DNA from: an uncultured Eubacterium sp. | GTDB taxonomy: Bacteria > Bacillota > Clostridia > Lachnospirales > Lachnospiraceae | NCBI GenBank assembly: GCA_934320655.1 | Contig: CAKRFN010000004.1 | Coordinates: 62,001-126,000 of the forward strand | Direction: 5' to 3' | Length of the DNA: 64,000 bases | Shown here: positions 18,440 through 28,900 of the stretch, piece after piece | Layout: each line of letters starts with the position of its first letter | How positions within the stretch are numbered: the first letter of the stretch is position 1 | Made by a program: the position numbers and the translations under genes | Notes under the pieces: model-generated | The model's database searches: none | What the model was told of the DNA's origin: nothing | The model's input: the letters and a program-made list of their open reading frames with translations, nothing else

Positions 18440-18484
18440 GTAACAGTTCAGCCCGCGCCTGCAAAACGATGGCTGAACTGTTAC
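18440..18484. repeat. Perfect 14-bp inverted repeat after the GNAT gene
   Basis: GTAACAGTTCAGCC (18440-18453) and its exact complement (18471-18484) around a 17-base loop, starting 4 bases after the stop codon. No T-run follows on either strand, so it is not a standard terminator; it may protect the mRNA end. Confidence 0.8.
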
Positions 18485-18595
18485 AAAAATATCACTGAAA
18501 TGTAGACAAACTGGTGATATTAGGACTTGTTCGTGCATAGATTGTACCAATCGCAACATGCAGAAGCTGCGGAAATCGAAACGGGAGGACTATTT

Positions 18596-18985
18596 ATGGG
18601 ACGACAGGCGGGAAGACAGACGACAAACAACCAATCCATGCTCATACCGACGCTCGTGGTATTGGTGACGATGTATATTATCACAGGGATCTTATTGTTG
18701 CTGCTGGCATTTTTCATGTATCGGACAGAGCCTTCGGAGGCGCTCGTCAACGGCGCGATCATAGCGATTTATATTATCGCGGGCTTTGCGGGCGGTTTCC
18801 TCATGGGTAAGCGTGTGGGAATGCGCAAATATCTGTGGGGACTTCTGATGGGAGCACTGTATTACGGAATCCTGCTCCTCGTCGGGGTGATTCTGCATCA
18901 GGGGCTCGACACGGACGCGGTGCATCTGATCTCTACGATGATCCTGTGTCTGTTGTCCGCAACAGCGGGTGGAATGATCAGTTGA
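18596..18985 (+). CDS. Small four-helix membrane protein (TIGR04086/YrzE-like)
   Basis: A 129-residue integral membrane protein. The start at 18596 is chosen for GGGAGG (18583-18588). Four hydrophobic helices are visible: MLIPTLVVLVTMYIITGILLLLLAFF, GAIIAIYIIAGFAGGFLMG, KYLWGLLMGALYYGILLLVGVIL and HLISTMILCLLSATAGGMIS. The GFAGGFLMGKRVGMRKYLWGLLMG segment with its glycine-rich turn is the recognisable part of this family, which clostridial annotations name TIGR04086. The function is unknown. It is monocistronic, closed by a terminator. Confidence 0.65.
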   Translation: MGRQAGRQTTNNQSMLIPTLVVLVTMYIITGILLLLLAFFMYRTEPSEALVNGAIIAIYIIAGFAGGFLMGKRVGMRKYLWGLLMGALYYGILLLVGVILHQGLDTDAVHLISTMILCLLSATAGGMIS

Positions 18986-19000
18986 ATAGTGTTCAGGTTT

Positions 19001-19036
19001 AAAAAGGTGGATTATTTTAAAATAGTCCACCTTTTT
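19001..19036 (+). terminator. Terminator of the small membrane protein gene
   Basis: An 11-bp stem AAAAAGGTGGA/TCCACCTTTTT with an AT-rich inner extension; the run of T forms the 3' arm. Confidence 0.85.
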
Positions 19037-19057
19037 GAAATATTGTTACCTATGAAT

Positions 19058-19079
19058 CCATCAATTTCGATGGTAGAAT
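19058..19079 (+). promoter_or_regulatory. Extended -10 with overlapping dyad
   Basis: The dyad CCATC-N6-GATGG (19058-19073) abuts an extended -10 TGGTAGAAT (19071-19079), 47 bases before the binding-protein remnant. This is a plausible remaining promoter/operator of the former sugar transport operon. Confidence 0.4.
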
Positions 19080-19125
19080 TTACCTATCAAATAAAACAAG
19101 TGCTTGCACGGGGAGGTACAATTAT

Positions 19126-19584
19126 ATGAAACGTAAAATTTTATCTATAGTACTTGCAGCATCAATGATGGCTACAATGGTTGTAGGATGCGGCAGTAAG
19201 GACGAAGGAACAACAGATGCAAATGCTTCAACAGATGCATCAACAGATGCTTCAACGGATGAGGCAGCAGTCATGGACGGCTGCGGCATCTACCGCATTA
19301 TCTTCCAGATCATCACGCCGCTGCTCAAGGCTTCGATTATGACCGTTTCGATCATGACCTTCTTAAATAACTGGAACGAGTTCATGATGGCGAGCACCTA
19401 CCTCAGCTCCCCGAAATGGAAAACACTGCCGTTCTCTGTACTGGAGTTCACCGGTCAGTATTCATCGAACTACGCTGTACAGTTTGCAGTTATGGCACTC
19501 ACGGCAGCACCGGCTGTTATCGTGTATATCTTATTGAATAAGCACATCACAAAGGGCGTTGCGATGGGCGCAGTCAAAGGATAA
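19126..19584 (+). pseudogene. Chimera: sugar-binding lipoprotein start fused to ABC permease end
   Basis: A 152-residue open frame made of two unrelated parts. Residues 1-48 are the lipoprotein signal peptide and linker of an ABC sugar-binding protein (MKRKILSIVLAASMMATMVVGCGSK, lipobox VVGC, then STDAST repeats). From about residue 47 it is the cytoplasmic EAA loop and last helices of a MalG/AraQ-type permease (EAAVMDGCGIYRIIFQIITPLL through NNWNEFMMAS to LLNKHITKGVAMGAVKG). The join falls at GAGGCAGCAG, a sequence both parents could encode (linker DEAA, permease EAA). The binding protein body, the first permease and most of the second are missing, so transport is lost. An AGGAG-type site remains, so a tethered fragment could still be made. 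Confidence 0.88.
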
Positions 19585-19599
19585 AAAGGAGAAACGGCT

Positions 19600-20843
19600 A
19601 TGAGAAAAGTCAGACAATGGATCGATCGGATGAGTGTGAGAAAAAAGCTCATATTGTATAGCTATCTGACGATCACACCGGTATTGCTGGTGATTTGTCT
19701 GGCACTCATAGCACATAATTACAGACAGGTGCGGGATGAACGGCTCGAAAACGACCGCGTGAGCGTACATGCGCTGGCGGAGAGCTGGAATATGCAGCAG
19801 ACAGATATCAAGGATTTTTCCACCTATATCTGTGTCAATCAGGAGATTCACGAGCTGCTCACCTGCGATGATCCGGACAAAAAGAACGAAAATTCCAGAT
19901 TGTGGATGGATGATGCGCCGATGGGGATCGTTCAGGATATGGTAGCACTGAAAGGTCATATCAAGACGATTGCGATCTGCTGGGCATGCTGCTCGCATTG
20001 CTGCCGCTGCTCGTGATTATATCCAATGTTGTCACAAAACCGCTGCTGCGGCTGCGGGAAGCGATCGTAGAAGTATCGACCGGAGATTTTGACCATCAGG
20101 TCGAGATCACGACACAGGATGAGATCGGTGAGGTGGCACAGTGCTTTAACCGGATGGTAAACTCGATCCGTGAGCTGATCGAGAAAAACTATGTGATCAC
20201 GCTACAGGAGAAGGAGAGTGAGCTGGCGGCATTACAGGCGCAGATCAATCCGCATTTTCTGTATAACACGCTGGATTCCCTCTACTGGCAGGCGATTGAG
20301 GCTGATAACGAGGATCTGGCAGAGAGCATACTGGCGTTGTCGCAGCTGTTCCGCCTGGTGCTGAATCAGGGACAGAGCGAGGTGAGCGTCAGCCATGAGA
20401 TCGAGCTGGTGTCACGGTATTTGCAGATTCAGAAAATGCGCTTTACAAAGCGTCTGGAATACACGATAGACATCGATCCGGAGATCAGCCACGCGAAGAT
20501 TCCAAAGCTGATCCTCCAGCCGTTTGTGGAGAATGCGATCGTCCACGGCTTTGAAAATCTGGATGTAGCGTGCAGTTTGTCGGTGAGCGGCACCCATGAG
20601 GACGGCAGGATACGGTTTGAGATCCGCGATACCGGCGTCGGCATGCGGCAGGATCAGATCGATGCGCTCTGGGAGGAAGAACCCAACCAGTACCGGAAAC
20701 AGCGCATCGGAAGATATGCGATTAAAAATATCAGGGAGCGTCTGCAAAGGCGGTATCAGGGTGATTTTACACTTGAAATTCAAAGTGAGATAGGAAAGGG
20801 TACAGTCGTCATACTGACGATTCCGTTTGAGGAGGAGTTATGA
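19600..20843 (+). pseudogene. YesM-family sensor histidine kinase, internally deleted and frameshifted
   Basis: The first 380 bases (from 19600) encode the start of a YesM-like kinase: a membrane helix (KKLILYSYLTITPVLLVICLALI) and the beginning of the extracellular sensor (MQQTDIKDFSTYICVNQEIHEL). Near 19975 the frame changes. The second helix (MLLALLPLLVIISNVV), HAMP, HisKA_5 (INPHFLYNTLDSLYWQ) and HATPase (VENAIVHGF, DTGVGM) domains continue in another frame to 20843. Most of the roughly 250-residue sensor domain is gone. The downstream frame from 19986 could still be translated as a sensor-less 285-residue kinase. Such kinases pair with AraC-type regulators that control sugar uptake. Confidence 0.85.
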
Positions 20844-21529
20844 GTCTGAAATTGTTGATCGCGGATGATGAGGATATTATCAGAAATGGCGTGTCAAAAT
20901 ATATCCAGCTTCACACGAACCGTTTTGACAGGATCTACGAGGCGGCGGATGGAAAGACAGCGATAGAGCTGATGCTCAAATACGAGCCGGATTCTGATCC
21001 GGAAGATACGGAGTTTGCAAAGTTTTCGTTTGAGCGCGTGGAAAAATATATTTTACCGCTGCTGGATGCGGCAGAGGCAGCTTACGGCGGCAAGCTGGAT
21101 ATCATGCTCTCACCGTGGAGCCCTCCGGCTGCGATGAAGTCCAATCAGGAGCGCAACCACGGAGGAAAGCTGCTGCCCGAATACCGCGCGCAGTGGGCAG
21201 AGTACATCTGCCGTTATATCGAGGAGTACAGAAAACGCGGCTATCATGTGAAGATGCTCACCTTGCAGAATGAGCCGAAGGCGGTGCAGACATGGGATTC
21301 CTGCATTTATACTGCACAGGAACAGAAAGAGTTTTTGCGCGACTATATGTGGCGGGCACTGTGTGCGCACGGGCTGGACGATATAGAGATCTATCTGTGG
21401 GATCACAACAAGGAGCGTGTGTTTGAGTGGGCGCAGACGATCATTGATGATGAGACAACGCATATGGTTGCAGGAATGGCATTCCACTGGTACAGCGGGG
21501 ATCATTTTGAGGCGCTGCGCATGACATGA
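20840..21529 (+). pseudogene. Chimera: response-regulator start fused to GH30 glycosidase middle
   Basis: A 229-residue frame whose ATG overlaps the kinase stop. Residues 1-51 are the first half of a YesN-type receiver (LLIADDEDIIRNGVSKYIQ, EAADGKTAIELMLKYEPD), cut before the phosphoacceptor Asp. From about 52 the sequence is the middle of a GH30 glucosylceramidase-like enzyme (FSFERVEKYILPLLDAA, MLSPWSPPAAMKSN, LTLQNEPKAVQTWDS with the acid/base Glu, AFHWYSGDHFEALRM). The receiver end, its DNA-binding domain and the GH30 N-terminus are lost. The join lies near 20985-21000, where CCGGAT and CCGGAA lie close together. The frame ends because of the next deletion. Confidence 0.87.
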
Positions 21530-21909
21530 TCGGCAATCTGAATGAGGGCATGAGTACGTTTTTTGACTGGAATCTCATTCTCGATCAGGAGGGCGGACCG
21601 AATCATGTGAAAAATTTCTGCGATGCGCCGTATCTGTACAACATCGCGGACGGAAACTTACAGGAGCGCAATATTCTCGATTATCTGTGGCACTTTACAC
21701 ACTTTATCGAAAACGGTGCGGTGCGTATCGGTGTGACACGTTATACGGATGCACTGGAAGTGACCGCTTTTTCGAAGGATGATACGATTGTTGTCGTGAT
21801 CTTAAATCGCACGGAAAAACAGCTTCCGGCGTATCTGCGGCTCGGTGACGGGTGTGCACATGTGGAAGTACCGGCAAAATCGATTACAACAGGCGTGATC
21901 CGGAAGTAA
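21526..21909 (+). pseudogene. GH30 glycosidase C-terminal fragment
   Basis: A 127-residue tail (IGNLNEGMSTFFDWNLILDQEGGPNHVKNFCDAPYLYN, then the beta-sandwich EVTAFSKDDTIVVVILNRTE) belonging to the same GH30 gene but one frame off. At 21517-21523 the bases GCGCATG read as part of LRM in the upstream frame and as AH in the downstream frame (AHDMIGNL). This looks like a deletion across a 7-bp microhomology that removed the nucleophile Glu segment. The enzyme cannot be active. A terminator follows. Confidence 0.87.
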
Positions 21910-21939
21910 CACGGGGCAGCAGGGCAAAATGGAACAATA

Positions 21940-21977
21940 AGCAGGGCGTAGATGTGATATGCGTCCTGCTTTTTTTA
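21940..21977 (+). terminator. Terminator of the degraded sugar locus
   Basis: The stem AGCAGGgCGtA with TgCGtCCTGCT, followed by eight T. Confidence 0.85.
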
Positions 21978-21988
21978 TCCCATTTTGC

Positions 21989-22017
21989 TTGTTATTCGCT
22001 TGAAATCCGTATATGAT
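21989..22017 (+). promoter_or_regulatory. Promoter of the double-GNAT/giant-protein operon
   Basis: TTGTTA (21989-21994), a 17-bp spacer and TATGAT (22012-22017). The start codon at 22072 follows after about 50 bases. Confidence 0.65.
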
Positions 22018-22071
22018 GAATAGAGAATACGGTGTGGGCAAGTGCCCTATAAATATAAAGGAGAGACAGCG

Positions 22072-22929
22072 ATGCAGATTGTACCTATTACAAGTGTGAA
22101 TAAAAGCGGATTTCTTCCAATGATTCCGCGGGAACTGCTCCATGATCAGGAAATACTGTTTGGTGCGATAGATGGAGGCACCGGCTGTGGGCTGGCTGCG
22201 TATGAGATATGGAAGGACCGGTGTGTGATCAACTGGATCTGGGTAGCGCCTCCGTGGAGAGGGGAGGGCATCGGTTCCGCACTGCTGGACGCAGTATGCA
22301 AGGATGCTTTTGCAAAAAGAGCGCATGTGCAGCTATGCTATCGGGCAGCGGCAGACGGCTGTGAGCTGCTGGATCTGATGCTGTTGCGCAGGGGATTTTT
22401 AGTGACGGCGGATGAAGTCATTTCCTGTGAGGTGACGGGGGAGGAGCTTTTGAACAGTCCGTTGATGAAACATGCGAAGCCGCAAAAGAACAGAGGAACA
22501 CGTATCCTGCCGTTTTCAAAGGTCGAACCGTATGCGCTGCGTGCGTGTGCGGTGCTGAATGAGGAGCATGGCAATTATCAGGCAAGCCGCGCGGATTATG
22601 CGGGCGCGGATGTGCAGCGCAGCATGGTGCTGCTCGTAGATACAAAGGTGCGGGGTTGTGTGCTGGTTCATCCGGATGGAGAAGCGGGATGCCTGCGGCT
22701 TGGCATGTTTTATCTGGATGAGCAATGTGCGAATATGGGTATTTCCTTTTTGCGTACCTGTGTCGCACATAGCATGGAGCTTCCGGAGGGGATAAAAAAG
22801 CTCCGGATTCTGGCGGCAAGCAATCGCACAAAGAGAATGGTCACTACGCTATTGGGAGAGGTGGCAGATCAGACAGAGCAGGTGCATGAGGCACATTGCT
22901 ATCGTGAACAACTGACAAGTGAGAGATAG
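22072..22929 (+). CDS. Double-GNAT-like acetyltransferase
   Basis: A 285-residue protein; the start at 22072 follows AAGGAGAG. The first half is a clear GNAT domain with the acetyl-CoA-binding motif WVAPPWRGEGIGSALLDAV around residues 62-80. The second half (about 145-285) has a GNAT-like strand order (MVLLVDTKVRGCVLVHPDGEAGCLRLGMFYLDEQCANMGISFLRTCV) but lacks the R/Q-x-x-G-x-G/A motif, so it is probably a non-catalytic copy. It ends 12 bases before the giant protein gene and shares its promoter, which makes modification of the giant protein or its partner a reasonable guess. Confidence 0.75.
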   Translation: MQIVPITSVNKSGFLPMIPRELLHDQEILFGAIDGGTGCGLAAYEIWKDRCVINWIWVAPPWRGEGIGSALLDAVCKDAFAKRAHVQLCYRAAADGCELLDLMLLRRGFLVTADEVISCEVTGEELLNSPLMKHAKPQKNRGTRILPFSKVEPYALRACAVLNEEHGNYQASRADYAGADVQRSMVLLVDTKVRGCVLVHPDGEAGCLRLGMFYLDEQCANMGISFLRTCVAHSMELPEGIKKLRILAASNRTKRMVTTLLGEVADQTEQVHEAHCYREQLTSER

Positions 22930-22941
22930 GGGGCAGGTGCT

Positions 22942-25900
22942 ATGGATCATACAATGGATGGATTGACATTAGAAGAACAGCAGAGACAGATGCAGCATAC
23001 GCATAGAAGCATTGTGCAGCAGACACAACGTACAGATCAAGGCATGGCTCAGCAGATGGATCAGAGTCAGGCGCAGTCACAGATGGAGAAGTCTGCGGAC
23101 ATGCAGACGCAGCAGAAGGATGCTCCTATTTTAAGCCAGATCAAAGCGATCCCTGTCGACTGCTGCAGGACGGAGCAGGATCTTGACAAGGAAGTAGAAG
23201 CTGCGGGAAAGCTGGGGCGCAGAGCCGTGGAGGAGCGGCAGCGGGACAGTCGCAGTAAGATCAGGGAAGACAGAGAGGAATATCAGCGCTTTTTTGAGCC
23301 GGTAGAAGCCTGTCAGAACAAGCTGATAGATAAGCTGGATAAGGAAGAAGTACATGATTCAAATACGGTGTCAAAGGATCTTGCAGACAGCATCGAAGGA
23401 GTAACGGTGCAGGGATTTTTTACCGGTGAGCATCCGGCAGACTCGAAAGAGATGCGTTTGTACGGAGTATTTGAAAAACTTCGGGCGGCAAAAGCGGATG
23501 CTGTTACTACTGAACACTTGGAACAGCTTAAGAATGATTATCTGGAATTAGGCGTTGCACCTGCCGGTCTGGTCGGACAGCAGTATTTCGACACAGAGGA
23601 CACAAAAGGGGCATATGTGATCCTGCTCTATAATGTTGCGTCACAGTTGTTTGAACTGCTGAATGCCAGAAAAAAGAGTGAGGTCAATCTACAGGAGCTG
23701 GGGAAGCTCTGCGGAATCGCAAGAGCATCGGCACTGGCGGTCGGCATGATGTGCGGGAGCAGGGAGTTCGGCGAGCATCTGGATGAGATCAAGGCAGCCC
23801 GCGAGCAACGGAAAAAGGACGCGAGCGAACAGGAAACGCGGACGAAGAATCTGGCGTATATCCGAAAAGGAACGAACGCATATGGAAAAACCCCGGAAGA
23901 GTGGAAGATGGCAGAATATGCAGGGATGATCGAGCGTGTATTCGGCGAAGAAAAGTTAAAGACAATGACCTTGCAGGATGTGGCAAAGAATGTCGCATAC
24001 ATGCAAAAATGCATGGAGGGGAATCGGAAACTGATCGCGAAGGCGGCGGTTCGGGCAGGTGATGTGTATCAGTTGCCTGTGATGCATGAAGCGTTAAAGG
24101 CAAAGCTCACAGAGCTGATCGGTGACAATCTGCTGAAAGAGGAATATACAGAGGAAAAGATGCAGGAGCTGGTCAAAGAAGCCAGGGAGCAGATGCCACA
24201 GGAATATGCGGTTTATCAGAAATATTTTGATTATCTGACGACGGATGAGCTGTTTTCACAGATTCCGGACGTATGCCAGAATGAGCAGTTACAGGCGTAT
24301 ATGACAGGGGTCAGCATCGAACAGTTCCGGACAGATCTCGTGCCGCTTCGAGAGCAGATTTGGGTGAACCTGGAGATCGTCCGGAAGCAGATCGTCCGGA
24401 CACTGGCGGAGCCGTTGCAGGATCAGGCACAACAAGCATTTTTAAAGAGAGAGGGCACCATCTTATTAAATGGTTCTCCGCGTGAGATCCATATGAAGCT
24501 GGACTGGTATCTGACGTATCTCAGAGAGTATGAGCCGGAGCTGTTTGATAAGAAAAATGGTGTGGATAAGGAGCATTACCGAAAGAAGCCGAAGCAGCTG
24601 ACAGAGAAAAGCAAAGAGGAACCTTCAGAGCAAAGAGATCTCCACGCAGAGCTTGCGGGAGAGCTCCTGTTCGGATGGGCAGGATTTGACGGCGTGATTG
24701 CATCACAGTATACAGGCGATCCGGTAAAGGTTTTGGAGAAAGCGCTGGAAAAACAGAGCTTTCCTCAGGAATACCTGAAAAACGTGCGGTGTGTGGCAGA
24801 TCTGGAGGCTTTGCAGGAGTGGCAGCTTTCGGAGTTCATGGCGAGCCTGCGTGCAAATTTGGCAGAGACCCTTGCAGCCTGGTCGAGGATCAAAGGTCCG
24901 ATAGGACAAAAGCTGCGTGATGACCTGTTTCCCGGAATGCTGGACGGTTCCATCCGAGAGGACAATTTTCAGGCATCCATGGAGGAGCTGCTCAAGCAGT
25001 ATGACAATGAACAGGAACTGCTGAGACAGCGGCGGAATGTGCTGATCGGGCTCAACAACAAGCCGCACGGTGAGATACAGTTCCGTTATCTGGATGTTAT
25101 GATAAATACGGCAATACATGCCGAAGCGCGGAATATAACGAGATCCAGACGCCTGCAGAATGCTGCGCTGGCACGGCAGATCGTGTCGGAGAAATTACAG
25201 GGTGGCACATTTGGTACATATGATCACCAAATAAGTCAGGAGATTATCGGGAAACACTGGAAAGAGGTCGAAAAAGAGCAAGAGCAGCCGCAACAGGAGC
25301 TGCAACAGCGGCAGACGAAGAAGCAGCGACAGATGCAGCAGCAACAGACGCTGAAACCTTTGACAAATAAGGCGGTTTTGCAAGTGTATAAAAGCATGAA
25401 TAAAAAGAACGCCTACAGAATAAAAATGCTCAACAACATTCGGGAAACTAGGGTGAGAGAAAGTCAAAAGGAAGCAAGGAAGAAAAACGGAGCCCTGACA
25501 GAAAAAGAGATTCAGGATCAACGGGACTTTGAACTGAGAATGGCGGCTGATACAGAACAGGATGAAGCATATGTATTCTGGATGGACAGACTGAACGAGG
25601 TGATTCATGAAGATGACGGATGTGGGATGGAGCTGCTCATAAGTGGAGTGGAAGACCTGCTCCTGAAAAATGAAGAGTTTCGCACTTTGTTCGCTAGTGC
25701 TAAGAGGGAGGTGTATGAGGAAAAGCTGGCTGAATGGGCGAATGTTTACCAGCATCGGCGTAACATAATAAGCATCAAATTTTTTGATGGCAAAGAGGTT
25801 GAGACATTGCGGGAAGCGCTGGTCGGGCTGGAGGTGCTCGAGGGAGAGGACGTCGAGGCGCGCAAAAAGAGAAATCTGGAGAGATTTGGTGTGGAGGGTT

Positions 25901-28900
25901 TTGCTGAACTCGTAGACTGTGTGGAAAAATATCGGGAAGCTCCGGAATCCGCAAAGAAAGAAGTAGAGGCGAGTGTACAGCGTTATGAGAAACGTCTGGG
26001 GCAGCTCTGTGGGCTGCGTGGCGGACTGTATGAACCACTCAAGGATCAACTGGTGGAAGATAAGAAAGTATTTGAAGCACTCACGATCATTCCGGATGCG
26101 GCATATGAATCATTTCTGGTAGAGCTGGATCAGCGTTTATTTCCGCCGATGCAGGAGCTGGACAGAAGTTATGGGATAAAAAGCGGATTTGTAAAACAGA
26201 TCGTGTTGGAATACGGCAGTTCCATACTGCACGAGACCAAGGACCGGAGTCAATGGAAGAAACTGTTTAGCGATTACTATCGGCAGATCAATGATTACAT
26301 GATCGGTGATCACAGCATTTCGGGCACCTTCCGGACGATCGTTCAAAAAGAGCAGGCGATCGCACCGTATCTGATCGCGATCCTGATGGACGAAGAGTAT
26401 GGAAGCATGATTCTGGCGGATGAGAAAAGATGGGACGAAGAAGTAGAGAAGTACCATACCAACATTAAAGCAAATGAAAAAGAGCTGGCGGAGCATGTTC
26501 CGGATCAGGAGGAATATAAGGAACTGAAACGAAATTTACTGGTTCCCATTGCAACGGAGACAGCCGAAGAATTTAAAGAACAGATACCCCAATATCTGGA
26601 AGACTATCGGAAACAGAAGATCGAGGTACAGAAGGATGTAGTGCGTGCAACAGAGGTGATGGAAGACCGCAGATGGACGCTGCTTACCGTGGAGGTGAAA
26701 AAGGAACGAGGACGGAAAAGTGATGAGAAAGACCGCGAGGTGCTCCGGTCAATGAAGTATGCGAAAGAGCGGCTGACACCTGTGATCATGGCGTATCGGA
26801 AGGATCATGCACCTGTCCCTGACTGCAAAACCATTGAAAAAGCAAGCAAAGCGGTAAAAAAGGCGCTCGGGGATCAGATTGCAGAGCTGCCGGACATTGT
26901 GACAGATCTTTTGACAGAACGTGTGGTTGCGGATGCATCCGGCATGAACGAGGCTGCCCTGCGCAGAGAGGCAGAACATTTACAGGAGCTTTATAAAAAA
27001 ATTGCAGCAGGTGATTTCGGGGAAAAATATAAAAACAGCAAAGATGCGGCAGAAGCGTCCGAAAAAATGGATGAGCGCATGCAGGAGTCACTGCTGACCT
27101 ATTTGTACTGTAAGGAAAAAATTGAGCAGACGCAGGGTGCGGGCAGCGGCTATGAGGCGCATATGCAGACGAAGGATGACGGCAGTGGCTTCGAGGCATA
27201 TATGCAGACCGAAAAACTGCTTGCTTCCGTAAAAAAACTGCCGGTGAGCGGAAAATTCGCAGCAAGGGAAAAAGAGGAACTGCTCAACGCGGCACAGATG
27301 GCGCGCTATACGATGCCGGAAAAGGACTTTGCGGAATTTGTCACAAGAAGAATGCATTATGTGGAGCGTTTTGATAAGCTGGAGCCGGTGTGTGGGCAGA
27401 TAGCGGAGGAATTTGAAAAAAACAGGACACAGGCGCAGGCGCTAAAGCTGGGACTGCTCGTTTATTACCGGGAAGAACTGAACGGTGGACAGCCGCTGGA
27501 TATAGCGGCGCTTTCTGATGATATGAAAAAGCTCCTCGAGGATGAGCATGTGCGTACTTATCTGGCACAGACAAAGGCACAGCTTTTGGAAGAGACCGGA
27601 AGCGATGCCTTGACGGAGGAGGAACAGCAGACAGATACCGTGATGGACCGTGAGCATTTTGAACAGGAGCTGGAAACGCTTCTGGATAAGGATGCGAAAA
27701 AACAATATAATCCGCTTTCCGTACAGCAGAGAATGATCTTTGCACTGGCGCTGTGTGTGCCGGGTATGGATACGGCGGTATCCGGTCTTGCCGGTTACAG
27801 ACTGGTGCGTGAAGAAGGGGATGGGGACGCAGAGCTGCTCGCGATCCATACGCAGGTACAGCACTATATCAATTATGATGCATTTGCCCCCGACATCGAT
27901 TACGCGAAGGCGTTTTATCGCCTGAAAACCGGAAAGGCAGGAAAGTTCGGAAAGAAAGAACTCAATCAGACGGTATTTAAGCAGGCAATGACTTTTGTCC
28001 AGACGGTGGAAAACAGCAGAAAGGCACAGTATGAGCCGGATTATGCGCGTCTGAGTGACGCGAAGGCTACGATTGCGGCTGCAAAAACGTATTTGGGAAA
28101 AACATCAAAAAAGGTCAAAAAGCAGCCAAAGCAGGATAGAATTGAAACGATGGATCAGTTTTTCGAGCGGTTGACCGAGCTGGATGAGATGTCGAAGGAA
28201 CAGCAAAAGCGCTTGGAGAAGATAAAGAACAATCCGGTTTCTGCTTGCCGGCTGATACAGATTTTGCAGGACCGCACGGTGGTCGATTACTCGACAAGTG
28301 TAGGAACTGCCCAGCGCGCACAGGGCGAAGTGACCCTGTTTGTCAATGAGGGGAAACGTCTGGCAATGCTTGAGCAGGCAGAGAAGGGCGCGGATACAGC
28401 TGCGCAGACATCGGTACATTTTGATCAGGCGTTGCAGACACTTCTCAGCTATCAGCTGCGCAACGACATTCCGATTCTCGGAGACCAGCCGACAGCAGCT
28501 AGCTTTGCGGAGGGAGCATTGGAGCGAAAGACGGCTGTGGACTGGGAGCTTTTAGACCGGGCGATGAAGCTTGTGAATGAAATGAACCGCGCGCAGATGC
28601 GGATGAATGCGATCATGCAGGCACCGAAGCTGATTGACCAGAGCAAAAATAAAATGGCACGGACAACGTATCATGATTACAAGGTCCATACGAAGGATGA
28701 GTTCGAGGAGTTCCTTAAAAATCAGGCAGAGATGGACGGAAAACTGGCGGTTCTCGCGGGCTATCAGATGTTAAATGACGCGCAGCGGGAGCTTTTTATC
28801 AAAGCACTTGGTTCCCGATGGGTGCTTGATGTCTCAAAAGAGCATATCATGGCAAACCGGTTTGGCATGATGGAACGCGATTATGCGGACCCTGCCGGAA

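Noticed and set aside
25195..26049. 284-codon minus-strand frame inside the giant gene
   Set aside because: It is antisense to a continuous 2433-codon gene and reads as a Leu/Phe/His-rich mirror of Glu/Lys-rich helices.
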